Made by a program: the position numbers and the translations under genes. From assembly GCA_949293925.1 (NCBI GenBank), contig CASFFI010000050.1, positions 1 to 6,406 on the forward strand: DNA of 6,406 bases. The letters are read 5' to 3'. Below, one piece after another: positions 1 through 6,350 of this stretch. Source of the DNA: an uncultured Christensenella sp. (lineage in GTDB: Bacteria > Bacillota > Clostridia > Christensenellales > UBA1242). The number at the start of each line of letters is the position of its first letter. The stretch's first letter is position 1. The notes below the pieces were generated by a model, which was given only the letters and a program-made list of their open reading frames with translations, made no database searches and was not told where the DNA came from.

Positions 1-1986
1 AAAAGTAATAGTTTCATTAGCAGTAATGTAGTCTGTAATATATTCCAAGTCAATACTTACTTTAGTGTCAGTAGCAATTGAATCTTGATTAGACATATAC
101 ATTGAGTATTCAGTAGAATATCCATAATTCAAGTTTTTATCTTGAACTGAATATCTAATAGTATATTTAGAACCAGTTACTAGACTATCTTTAGTTTTAT
201 AAGGATTAGTATTTTCAGTTGGGTCTTCAGATGCTTCATAGGTAGTTTGAAGTTCATCTAAAACTTCAGTTATTTTCATCAATTTTTCGTAATCAGTCAA
301 TTCTCCCCAATTAGAAATACTGTGTTCTTCTATAAATGTTTCAAAAGTATATTGAGAAGTTGATTCATCATAACCTAATAAAGTTTTGAAATCAAAGTTA
401 TCATTTATGAAATTAAATACAACTGAATGCGAATATATAGTTTTATCTTTATCTAGTCCCAACATTTTAGCCAAAGCATCAACATCATATTCTGTAGTGT
501 CACTAGCAGAAGCACATTTTATAGTTCTTTTTATAGTGCGCATTTCTGTAAAGTCGGAACCTAAATCATCTGAATATATAGCAGGTAATTCAATGTTTTT
601 GTATCCCCATTGAGTTGGAACAAGATAATCTGCTTGAACAACATCATCTATTCCTGATACAATTGACAAATCATAATCTTCAACGAAATAAACCCTAGGA
701 GATCTATTGTCATCTATATTAGAAATAGTTTTTTCAATCAAAATTTCATTGCCAAAGAAATCACTAATTTTATAGTAAATTTTATAATCGCCTTTATAAG
801 TCAACTTTAATTCTGTTGTATTTTTCTGTTCAGCATCTTCAAAATAGCCAAAATATTCGCTATTTGAATCAAATTCACTGTTTCTTGAACATAATACCAC
901 ACCGTTAGGATTATTATTATTTTTAGCATTAACATTTGTAACAATAATATCCATCAAAACATCAACTGGTTGAGTACTAGATACATCTTCGTAATAGACA
1001 TTAAATCTTTTTGTTGTTTTATCTGAGTTGCTGTATAACAAATCAACTGTTTCATTCATAGTCAAACCAGAGAATGAGAATTTGTCATAAGTCAAATCAT
1101 TTCTATCAGTTTCAAAATCTTCAGTAACTGAAATTGTGTAAACTTTACTTTTTGTATCCGAATGTCCAACAAACTTATAAGTTACTTCATAATTGCCATC
1201 AATATCAGGCGTTAAAACCAAATCACTATTTGCTAGTTTAATAATGTCGCTATAACTAGATTGACTTCTAGCATCAACATCTGAATAAGTAATTGACCAT
1301 GTGTTTTGAGATAATGAGTAGGTTGCAGTCGCTAATTGTTTACTATTTTTAACAATTTTTGCAGACACTTCACCCTCATTAACTTTAACATCATCGTTTG
1401 AAACAACAGAAGGTTTTGGTAAAGTGATAGGCAACCCTTTGTTTGTTTTTGTAGGCACAATACCATCAAAATCAGTAAAATCTAATGAATAAGACTTACC
1501 ATTCACATTGATGTTATATGTTTCAGAAGTATAAGTCTCATCACCCTCTATATATTCAAAACTAACCTTATATCTTCCATTTGAAACATCTGAATTTAAT
1601 GATAATGTATTGTCTTGAAGTGAGAAAGAATTCTCGCTCACAGCCGAATATCCGGAAGAAGTAAAGTCATATTCATCTGTGAAAACTTTACCTTTAGGGT
1701 CAATAACTTTAACATTTAAATTGCCTTCAGGTAAAGTAGAAGTCATATATTCAGCAGTTGTGCTATCAGTATATACAACTTTTACAGAAGGTAAATACAC
1801 TTTAAATTCTTCATCAGAAATTTCCAAAGTATGTTGAACTTGCTGTGCTTCAAATTCAACACTTTTAATAACTTTTCCAGTAGCGGCGCTTGCGATTATG
1901 CTAGAAACAGGTGCAGTAACTATAAAACCTAGAATCAACATAAACGAAAATGCCATAATAAAAAATCTGCTAATAGTTTTTTTCAT
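1..1986 (-). CDS. Secreted/surface protein with Ig-like segments, C-terminal part missing
   Basis: The frame is open for 662 codons from ATG at 1986 to the window edge with no stop, so the protein is larger than seen. The start is set by AGGAG (1993-1997), six bases before the ATG. Residues 1-34 form a signal peptide: Lys-Lys, a hydrophobic core at about 8-24, and an ASA/A signal-peptidase I site near 34. The rest is acidic, rich in Ser, Thr, Asn and Asp, has only two Cys (366, 491), and shows no membrane segment. Two segments of about 98 residues (64-161 and 189-287) share a layout: LP-x-SV opening, central beta-type strands, then G-x-Y-x-V and a closing N/S-V strand, as in bacterial Ig-like domains. 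G-x-Y-x-I-x-Y strands recur at 399-405 and 606-612. An anchor or enzymatic domain could lie in the unseen C-terminus. Secretion is well supported; Ig-like folding is inferred from strand pattern. Specific function is unknown. Confidence 0.85.
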   Translation of the reverse strand, partial: MKKTISRFFIMAFSFMLILGFIVTAPVSSIIASAATGKVIKSVEFEAQQVQHTLEISDEEFKVYLPSVKVVYTDSTTAEYMTSTLPEGNLNVKVIDPKGKVFTDEYDFTSSGYSAVSENSFSLQDNTLSLNSDVSNGRYKVSFEYIEGDETYTSETYNINVNGKSYSLDFTDFDGIVPTKTNKGLPITLPKPSVVSNDDVKVNEGEVSAKIVKNSKQLATATYSLSQNTWSITYSDVDARSQSSYSDIIKLANSDLVLTPDIDGNYEVTYKFVGHSDTKSKVYTISVTEDFETDRNDLTYDKFSFSGLTMNETVDLLYSNSDKTTKRFNVYYEDVSSTQPVDVLMDIIVTNVNAKNNNNPNGVVLCSRNSEFDSNSEYFGYFEDAEQKNTTELKLTYKGDYKIYYKISDFFGNEILIEKTISNIDDNRSPRVYFVEDYDLSIVSGIDDVVQADYLVPTQWGYKNIELPAIYSDDLGSDFTEMRTIKRTIKCASASDTTEYDVDALAKMLGLDKDKTIYSHSVVFNFINDNFDFKTLLGYDESTSQYTFETFIEEHSISNWGELTDYEKLMKITEVLDELQTTYEASEDPTENTNPYKTKDSLVTGSKYTIRYSVQDKNLNYGYSTEYSMYMSNQDSIATDTKVSIDLEYITDYITANETITF

Positions 1987-2004
1987 TTAAAGCTCCTAAT
2001 AATA

Positions 2005-2018
2005 TGTAAACAAGTACA
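2005..2018. promoter_or_regulatory. Candidate operator overlapping the start site
   Basis: The imperfect palindrome TGTAAACAAGTACA (TGTA, six bases, TACA) covers the predicted transcription start and touches the -10 of the surface-protein promoter, where a repressor would block transcription. It matches the CcpA cre pattern with two mismatches, at the central CG and following T. In sequence this AT-rich a short dyad can arise by chance, so this is only a candidate. Confidence 0.22.
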
Positions 2019-2046
2019 TTTTAAGGTATTTCTTAATTTTTGTCAA
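2018..2046 (-). promoter_or_regulatory. SigA-type promoter of the surface-protein gene
   Basis: On the minus strand TTGACA (2046-2041) is a perfect -35, followed by a 17-base spacer and TAAAAT (2023-2018) as -10, one base from consensus. Transcription would start near 2011, giving a leader of about 25 nt that carries the AGGAG site and ends at the ATG at 1986. The short leader and strong match suggest constitutive or simply controlled expression. Confidence 0.85.
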
Positions 2047-2590
2047 CGAAATATCGCTATTTTTTGCAAAAGAGTTAAGTTGTCTTGTTTATATAAATAG
2101 TTTGAATGAAAGAGTAAAATTTATAACGCGATATTTTGTCTAAAAATGACAAAAAACAAAAAAACTCTTTCCTCTCAAAATGCTCAAATAATCAGAAATT
2201 TTATATAATTAAATTTAGCAAATAAAATAAAAACTAAATTATTAAACTTATAACAATGCAATCTTCATATAGTAATCTATATATGGTGATTATGTTAGTT
2301 TAATGTTTATGATAGTTTAATTACTATAAAAATAACAACCAACAATTACAAGGATATTTATAACTACCCAACAGTATATAGACAACAGTTACAAGTATCA
2401 ATAGTACAATCATAGTATTAATATGCTATATTATAGTCTTAATAGTTTAATATTAAATTGTTTGTACTTTTAATCAAATCAGTTAATTTAGCTTTTAATT
2501 TATGAAAATATAGTATTAAAAAGAGTAAATTAAAAAAATTTTATATAAATTATGTATTGTTTATCGACTATATCATAGATGGAATAAAAT
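2047..2590. other. Gene-free AT-rich intergenic stretch
   Basis: About 540 bases lie between the surface-protein promoter and the terminator of the small Cys-rich gene. I find no open frame of useful length with a ribosome binding site, no tRNA and no recognisable RNA gene on either strand. Apart from the dyads at 2049-2171 there is only a small one, ATATAG-TAAT-CTATAT around 2270-2285. Base composition is markedly more AT-rich than in the genes. Confidence 0.6.
2049..2154. repeat. Inverted repeats upstream of the surface-protein promoter
   Basis: Three dyads are visible. AAATATCGC (2049-2057) is perfectly complementary to GCGATATTT (2128-2136). GAAAGAGT (2108-2115) is complementary to ACTCTTTC (2164-2171). 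TTTTGTC (2134-2140) and GACAAAA (2148-2154) form a 7-base palindrome with a 7-base gap. Each copy of the GCGATATTT element is followed on its own strand by GACAAAAA within a few bases; in the promoter-proximal copy that GAC is part of the -35. The arrangement could be a pair of regulator sites. No U-tract follows the hairpins, so they are not intrinsic terminators. Confidence 0.5.
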
Positions 2591-2593
2591 AAT

Positions 2594-2621
2594 AAAAAAA
2601 GATGAGGAAATCCCCATCTTT
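2594..2621 (-). terminator. Intrinsic terminator of the small Cys-rich gene
   Basis: Seven bases after the TAA stop, the minus-strand RNA forms a 10-pair hairpin (2621-2598): AAAGAUG, a G-U pair and GG close an AUUU loop, followed by a run of U (2600-2594). On the plus strand the G-U pair becomes an A-C mismatch and no U-run follows, so it works only for minus-strand transcripts. Confidence 0.85.
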
Positions 2622-2627
2622 AATAAA

Positions 2628-2831
2628 TTAGCACTTTTTGTTGCAACTATTGTTTCCACAACCGCAACCGCAAACAATTAATAAGATGATGATAAGTAAG
2701 CAAGGGTCAATATTGCAACCGCAATTACAGATAATCAATAATAATATGATAATCCAGCAACTATCGCCACCGAAACCGCCAAAGCCGAAATTTCCGCAAT
2801 TGTTTGAGCATCCATAGTTATTTCCGAACAT
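2628..2831 (-). CDS. 67-residue Cys/Gly-rich hydrophobic protein with internal duplication
   Basis: AGGAGG (2838-2843) lies six bases before the ATG, and a terminator follows the stop, so this is a real monocistronic gene despite its size. The product has 12 Cys and 12 Gly in 67 residues. An Asn/Gly/Phe-rich head (1-22) precedes two tandem copies of a 17-residue unit (23-39 and 42-58; 11 of 17 identical): Asp-x-Cys, a run of about nine Ile/Leu, then Cys-x-Cys-Gly-Cys. The tail is N-N-S-C-N-K-K-C. There is no standard signal peptide; each hydrophobic run is too short for a normal membrane helix, though the two could act together. Small Gly/Cys-rich hydrophobic proteins of this look occur in spore-forming Bacillota, including YjcZ-like sporulation proteins, but I cannot assign a family. 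A spore-coat or membrane-associated structural role is a guess. Confidence 0.85.
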   Translation of the reverse strand: MFGNNYGCSNNCGNFGFGGFGGDSCWIIILLLIICNCGCNIDPCLLIIILLIVCGCGCGNNSCNKKC

Positions 2832-2934
2832 ATATTTCCTCCTTTTGTAAATTTGTATGTAAAACTCATTAGTACATTAGGATTTTCAAATAAATCTATT
2901 TTTCTTTCGTAGTTCTAAATCCTTTGTATACTTC

Positions 2935-2960
2935 ATAGTATGCCACTAAAATCAATTTGT
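2935..2960 (-). promoter_or_regulatory. Possible SigK/SigE-like promoter of the small Cys-rich gene
   Basis: No good SigA promoter is visible upstream of the gene. The minus strand has CATACTAT (2942-2935), preceded after 16 bases by AC (2960-2959). This resembles the mother-cell sporulation pattern AC ... CATAnnnTA, missing the last A. It is also one base from the SigE -10 CATACAAT, but lacks a clear SigE -35. The start would be near 2929, giving a leader of about 100 nt. A dyad, ATACT-ATGA-AGTAT, overlaps the -10. The match is short and could be chance. Confidence 0.27.
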
Positions 2961-2966
2961 GCTAAT

Positions 2967-2996
2967 AAAAAAAAAGTATCAATAAATTTTTGATAC
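2967..2996 (-). terminator. Intrinsic terminator of hflX
   Basis: The minus-strand RNA forms a perfect 7-pair stem, GUAUCAA with UUGAUAC (2996-2990 and 2982-2976), around a 7-base loop, followed by nine U (2975-2967). The first base of the stem is the last base of the hflX TAG stop, so the terminator begins directly at the end of the gene. Confidence 0.88.
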
Positions 2997-4183
2997 TACG
3001 TCCAACTTACAGGTTTAAAATACGACCTTATAATTGCTTTAAGTTTATCAATATTAATATCTTTCTTTGCAGAAACGCAAACATACTTAAAGTCTGAATT
3101 AATTAATTTTTTAACTTGTTCTTCAGATATTTTATCAATTTTATTGTAAACTATTACAATTTTATTTTTATCAATATTTAGATTATTTAATTCATTTATA
3201 ACGACATCGAATTTTTTATCAAAGTCAAAATCTGCACAGTCCACTACTACCAAAAGACATTGAGCATCTTTACATTCCTCTAAAGTAGCTGAAAAAGCAT
3301 TCATTAAAGCGTGTGGCAAATTCGATACAAATCCAACCGTATCACTTAAAATATATTGAACGCCATTATCCCATACCCTTTTAGTTAAAACATCTAAAGT
3401 TGCGAACAATCTATCATCAGCATAAGCGTCTGCATTAGCAATCTTGTTCATTAAAGTAGATTTTCCTGCATTTGTGTACCCCACTAAACAAACAAGATTC
3501 CCATAAGTTAATCGTTGTTTTCTAGTAACGCCACGCTTTTTTTCAACTTCTTTTAATTCCTTTTCTAGTTTAACAATATTTTCTTGTATTTTTCTTTTAT
3601 CAATTTCAAGTTTTGTTTCACCCGGGCCTCTCATTCCCACGCCACCCGAACCAAATCGTCCAGCAGTACCTGTTATTCCAGAAAGCCTTGGCAAAATATA
3701 CTTAAGTTGCGCAAGTTCAACCTGAAGTTTTCCTTCAGCAGATTTAGCACGACTTGCAAAAATATCCAAAATTAGCATATTCCTATCAATAACTTTCACA
3801 CCTATAGCATCTTGCAAATTTCTAATCTGAGAACCTGATAATGAAACATCAAAAATAACAACAGTTATATTTTTATCTTTTACGATTTGAGATAACTCTT
3901 CAACTTTGCCACTGCCTATATAAGTTGCAGGATTTATTTCTCTTAAAACGACAAGTGTATTACAAACGACTTTTAAAAAAGCGGAATTAGCAAGTTCTTC
4001 TAATTCTTTTAAATTTGCTGAATCATTTCTATCATCAAAGTAAACCAAAAATGCTTTTTCCAATTCATTAGAAATGGTGTTAAATCCCCTTGTTCTATCT
4101 TTAAATTCTTTTTTAATGTCTTCACCTTTATTATAAATCACACTAGTTTTATTATTCATAATGATATTATTTTTCTCTTTCAT
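2996..4183 (-). CDS. hflX: GTPase HflX, ribosome-splitting factor
   Basis: HflX is a cytoplasmic GTPase of the Obg-HflX group that binds the 50S subunit and splits stalled or hibernating 70S ribosomes, notably under heat or antibiotic stress. The 395-residue product has the whole family layout. The N-terminal HflX domain (about 40-120) contains GSGKVEEL (90-97). The middle region has the conserved Asp-Arg-Asn stretch near 133-135, followed by the glycine-rich loop RFGSGGVGMRGPGETK (176-191) and a helical Lys/Glu-rich coiled-coil segment (195-217). The G domain carries G1 GYTNAGKST (235-243), G2 ATLD (261-264), G3 DTVGF (281-285), G4 NKID (347-350) and G5 SAK (371-373). All nucleotide-binding motifs are intact and the length is near the roughly 400-430 usual for bacteria. 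The family's usual LDP after G2 is LDV here. The gene has its own promoter and terminator. Confidence 0.96.
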   Translation of the reverse strand: MKEKNNIIMNNKTSVIYNKGEDIKKEFKDRTRGFNTISNELEKAFLVYFDDRNDSANLKELEELANSAFLKVVCNTLVVLREINPATYIGSGKVEELSQIVKDKNITVVIFDVSLSGSQIRNLQDAIGVKVIDRNMLILDIFASRAKSAEGKLQVELAQLKYILPRLSGITGTAGRFGSGGVGMRGPGETKLEIDKRKIQENIVKLEKELKEVEKKRGVTRKQRLTYGNLVCLVGYTNAGKSTLMNKIANADAYADDRLFATLDVLTKRVWDNGVQYILSDTVGFVSNLPHALMNAFSATLEECKDAQCLLVVVDCADFDFDKKFDVVINELNNLNIDKNKIVIVYNKIDKISEEQVKKLINSDFKYVCVSAKKDINIDKLKAIIRSYFKPVSWT

Positions 4184-4337
4184 TAGGACCACCTTAAACC
4201 TTACTAAACAATATTTTTAAGTATAATAAACTTTTATCAAACCCTTCTTAACATAGTTAAAATAAATTATAAATTAATTATAACCTATCTTAAATATTGC
4301 ATATTAATTAAATCCGAGTCAGATTATAAATTTATAC
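4184..4337 (-). promoter_or_regulatory. Long 5' leader of hflX
   Basis: From the predicted start near 4337 to the ATG the leader is about 154 nt. A hairpin of seven pairs, UUUUAAC-UAU-GUUAAGA (4262-4246), is visible, plus a weak five-pair one near AAUCU-GACUC-GGAUU (4327-4313). No U-run follows either, so no terminator or attenuator is evident, and I recognise no known riboswitch. The length would allow regulation, but none can be shown from the sequence. Confidence 0.4.
4189..4195 (-). promoter_or_regulatory. Ribosome binding site that fixes the hflX start
   Basis: AAGGTGG on the minus strand (one base off AAGGAGG) ends five bases before ATG at 4183. A GTG in the same frame at 4192-4190 would extend the protein by three residues, but it lies inside this binding site and has no other site ahead of it, so ATG at 4183 is preferred. 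Confidence 0.75.
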
Positions 4338-4343
4338 GATAAA

Positions 4344-4372
4344 ATTATAGTATAACATAATAATGATGTCAA
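4344..4372 (-). promoter_or_regulatory. Perfect consensus SigA promoter of hflX
   Basis: The minus strand reads TTGACA (4372-4367), exactly 17 bases, then TATAAT (4349-4344): both hexamers match consensus fully at optimal spacing. Transcription should begin near 4337. The promoter lies just 20 bases beyond the stop of the upstream membrane-protein gene and makes hflX an independent unit. I see no intrinsic terminator between that stop and this promoter, so some read-through into hflX is possible. Confidence 0.92.
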
Positions 4373-4391
4373 ATTGCTAAATATATTAAGA

Positions 4392-5720
4392 TTAATTTGT
4401 GTTATTCAAATTTAATTTTATTTTTTTATAATTTTTAAATTTATAAATCATATACTTTATAGAATCAAAACATAAAAACATAAATAAAACAATTATAGTG
4501 AAAAGTTGTATAAAGTTGATTAGATTAATACCATATTTAATATGTTCTGGAGTAATTAAAAATCCTAATTGAAGAGAACTAAATAAAATTATAAAACATA
4601 TCAAATAAAAATAATCTCGCTTAGTATGTGATTCTTCAAACAAGAAACAACTTATAGGAACAATAAAAACAACGGCGGAGTATATAAAACTAGGTGCAGG
4701 GAATAATAAAATAACTAAAGATATAAGAGTAAAACACTTCCATCTTTTATTAGAAAATAATGCACAGAGCATTCCAATTATAAAAACAATATAAGATAAT
4801 ATTCTTCCAACAGTACACAGCCAATCAGAAATTAAAACATGCTTAAATCCAGACAAAATATAATTAACACAATATAAAAAGGTCGCAATTGAATAATTAT
4901 GATCCGAAACTTCTCTAATTCCTTGAAAATCAATTAAATTAGTAAAAAAAACTTTAATATTTGAAAATCCTCCACTAAAAAACAAAAATGGGATAAAAAA
5001 TAATAATATTGTATATATAACCGTTTTAAAAAAATCTAAATATCTTTTTTCTTTAAATAAAATCAATGCAAATAAGGCAGGATAAATTTTAATTCCAGCC
5101 GAGATTGCCAAAAATACTAAAGACAACTCTCTTAATGATTTTTTATCACTATCATACAAAGCAAAAAACCAAACTAGAAATGTTAGAGCAAGCAATAAGT
5201 AATTTCCCCTTATTATAAGGTAACAAAAAGGTAATGAAAGAATACAAGCAATTAAAAAGAAATATTTAATATTTTTATTAATGTTCTTTTTATTTAAATA
5301 ATAAGTTATTGCAAAGTATATAGAAATAATATTAATAATTACAAATACAAAATAAACAAATAAACCCAAAAAACTATTTCTAACATCAAAAGATTTATTA
5401 GAATAATCACCAAATAAAGCAAAAAATTTAGCAACTAATAAAATCAATGGAGGATATGAACTATTATAAATGCTTGTATATGGATTGCTGCCATTAGCAA
5501 CAAATTTATTTACATTAAAAAAATCTTGAAAAATATCTTTATAATTCATTAATGCTTGCTTTAAAAAACTATTATTTTCAATATTATGTTTTAATATTAA
5601 AAATTCAAGCAATATCTCAACTAAAAGTATCAAGAATGAAAAAATTATACTGATAATGAAAATAAATAATATTTTATACTTTATATCTAGTTTCTTAAAT
5701 GTGGTTAAATCTTGTCTCAT
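4392..5720 (-). CDS. Polytopic membrane glycosyltransferase, GT87 (DUF2029) type
   Basis: The 442-residue product is very hydrophobic, with about 10-12 membrane segments (for example 14-36, 116-141, 152-170, 174-189, 198-222, 234-248, 303-322, 371-388, 398-418). GT-C enzymes such as GT87 use a polyprenyl-phosphate sugar donor and add the sugar outside the membrane. Hallmarks seen are an acidic first loop with Asp62/Asp66 followed by NPY (79-81) and YPPL (89-92), IRGN (170-173) before a hydrophobic stretch, and AGIKIYPAL (208-216) ahead of a basic loop KEKRY. In characterised relatives the first-loop Asp is catalytic; assigning it to Asp62 or Asp66 here is inference. The length is usual for GT87. 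ATG at 5720 follows AAAAGG with a spacing of six, a moderate binding site. No other envelope-sugar gene is adjacent, so acceptor and sugar are unknown. The tail is basic and Asn-rich, probably cytoplasmic. Confidence 0.8.
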   Translation of the reverse strand: MRQDLTTFKKLDIKYKILFIFIISIIFSFLILLVEILLEFLILKHNIENNSFLKQALMNYKDIFQDFFNVNKFVANGSNPYTSIYNSSYPPLILLVAKFFALFGDYSNKSFDVRNSFLGLFVYFVFVIINIISIYFAITYYLNKKNINKNIKYFFLIACILSLPFCYLIIRGNYLLLALTFLVWFFALYDSDKKSLRELSLVFLAISAGIKIYPALFALILFKEKRYLDFFKTVIYTILLFFIPFLFFSGGFSNIKVFFTNLIDFQGIREVSDHNYSIATFLYCVNYILSGFKHVLISDWLCTVGRILSYIVFIIGMLCALFSNKRWKCFTLISLVILLFPAPSFIYSAVVFIVPISCFLFEESHTKRDYFYLICFIILFSSLQLGFLITPEHIKYGINLINFIQLFTIIVLFMFLCFDSIKYMIYKFKNYKKIKLNLNNTN

Positions 5721-5835
5721 TTGTTACCTTTTATTATAAATGTTTTTGTATATTTTATAGATTAAAAAATGTTTAAAAATTTATATTTTGTTTTAGTGCT
5801 ATAATTTTCGATTAAATCACACAACAGTATACTAA

Positions 5836-5864
5836 ATAATATAATAAAATTATTAAAAAATCAA
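5836..5864 (-). promoter_or_regulatory. Candidate promoter of the GT87-type gene
   Basis: The minus strand has TTGATT (5864-5859), a 17-base spacer and TATTAT (5841-5836), matching 4 and 5 of the consensus bases. Transcription would begin near 5829, with a leader of about 109 nt. The region is so AT-rich that similar -10-like strings (such as TATAAT at 5899-5894 or close to the ATG) are frequent, so this is the best of several options rather than a firm call. Confidence 0.35.
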
Positions 5865-6002
5865 TAATTTTACATTGTTTAGGACATTATACATTGAAAT
5901 AAAATTTATAACTAGTATAAACCAAACTAAACATTTAATTATAATTCAGATGATATAAATTTTATAAGCAATTAAAGCATTAATTTAAAATCAAAAAATA
6001 TA

Positions 6003-6102
6003 TACTTGTAGTTTTGATAAAGACTTTCTAGAAGTTGTATAAAAAAATATTATACCTGTAGTTTTGATAAAGATTTTATAGAAGTTGTATAAAAAAATAT
6101 TA
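6003..6102. repeat. Two-copy 50-base tandem direct repeat
   Basis: Copy 1 (6003-6052) and copy 2 (6053-6102) are immediately adjacent and differ at three of 50 positions (unit positions 4, 22 and 26). The beginning of a third unit, TACT, follows at 6103. Each unit holds GTAGTTTTGATAAAG, then AGAAGTTGTATAA and an A-rich end. On the plus strand each has TTGATA, 18 bases, TATAAA, resembling a weak promoter; on the minus strand the junction gives TATAAT. The palindrome TTCTAGAA in copy 1 is lost in copy 2. There is no spacer sequence, so it is not a CRISPR array. Origin and role are unknown. Confidence 0.9.
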
Positions 6103-6105
6103 TAC

Positions 6106-6128
6106 TAAAACAAAAAAAATTTGTTTTA
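6106..6128. repeat. Short perfect inverted repeat
   Basis: TAAAACAAA (6106-6114) and TTTGTTTTA (6120-6128) form a perfect 9-pair, AT-rich stem around five A, directly after the tandem repeat. It lacks a GC stem and a U-run, so a terminator role is doubtful. Confidence 0.5.
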
Positions 6129-6315
6129 TATAAAAATGTTTATTTTGTTTATCTTTTAAATATTTAAAAACATCAATACTTTCACATAAATTTAATATAA
6201 ACAAATATTAGTTTGATATTTGCAATTAGATATTGTTTATGTTTTTAACAAATTAAATTGATATTTGTCTTTCAATTGTTTGTTGATTGTCTTCTTTTAT
6301 GAAATGTAATTATGT

Positions 6316-6349
6316 TGAAAAACAAAAAAAGTAACCTTTCGGTTACTTT
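6316..6349 (-). terminator. Intrinsic terminator of the rRNA operon
   Basis: One base after the 5S end, the minus-strand RNA forms a perfect 9-pair stem, AAAGUAACC with GGUUACUUU, closed by a stable GAAA tetraloop (6349-6328). A U-rich tail continues to about 6318 with one G interruption. It is the strongest hairpin in the window and ends the rRNA transcript before the gene-free stretch. Confidence 0.93.
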
Positions 6350-6350
6350 A

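Larger units (their letters stand above)
5865..6315. other. Gene-free AT-rich stretch downstream of the rRNA operon
   Basis: Between the rRNA terminator and the GT87-type gene are about 600 bases with no credible coding frame, tRNA or recognised RNA. The stretch contains the 50-base tandem repeat at 6003-6102 and short dyads at 6106-6128 and 6202-6222 (CAAATAT/ATATTTG). TGATATTTG occurs twice (around 6215-6222 and 6259-6268), each a few bases from AATT. Nothing else is visible. Confidence 0.6.

Noticed and set aside
386..613. 75-codon plus-strand open frame
   Set aside because: It lies wholly antisense inside the surface-protein gene, has no ribosome binding site, and its product shows no recognisable motif.
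2628..2831. RiPP precursor, lasso or bacteriocin peptide
   Set aside because: No leader cleavage motif such as GG or GA at a plausible place, and no modification, protease or export gene next to it.
2628..2831. Type I toxin
   Set aside because: It is hydrophobic and small, but the Cys-x-Cys repeats are unlike such toxins and no antisense RNA promoter or partner is evident.
3584..3775. 63-codon plus-strand open frame
   Set aside because: It is the reverse complement of the conserved glycine-rich and coiled-coil part of hflX, so it is a shadow.
4184..4192. GTG start for hflX, three codons upstream
   Set aside because: The GTG is inside the AAGGTGG ribosome binding site that serves the ATG at 4183.
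4184..4337. Known riboswitch or T-box in the hflX leader
   Set aside because: No T-box motif, no terminator hairpin with U-run, and no conserved riboswitch core that I recognise.
6003..6102. CRISPR array
   Set aside because: Both copies are conserved over the entire 50-base unit with no variable spacers, there are only two, and no cas gene is present.
6202..6222. Dyad CAAATAT/ATATTTG as a terminator or attachment site
   Set aside because: AT-only stem, no U-run and no integrase gene nearby; such dyads are expected by chance in this composition.
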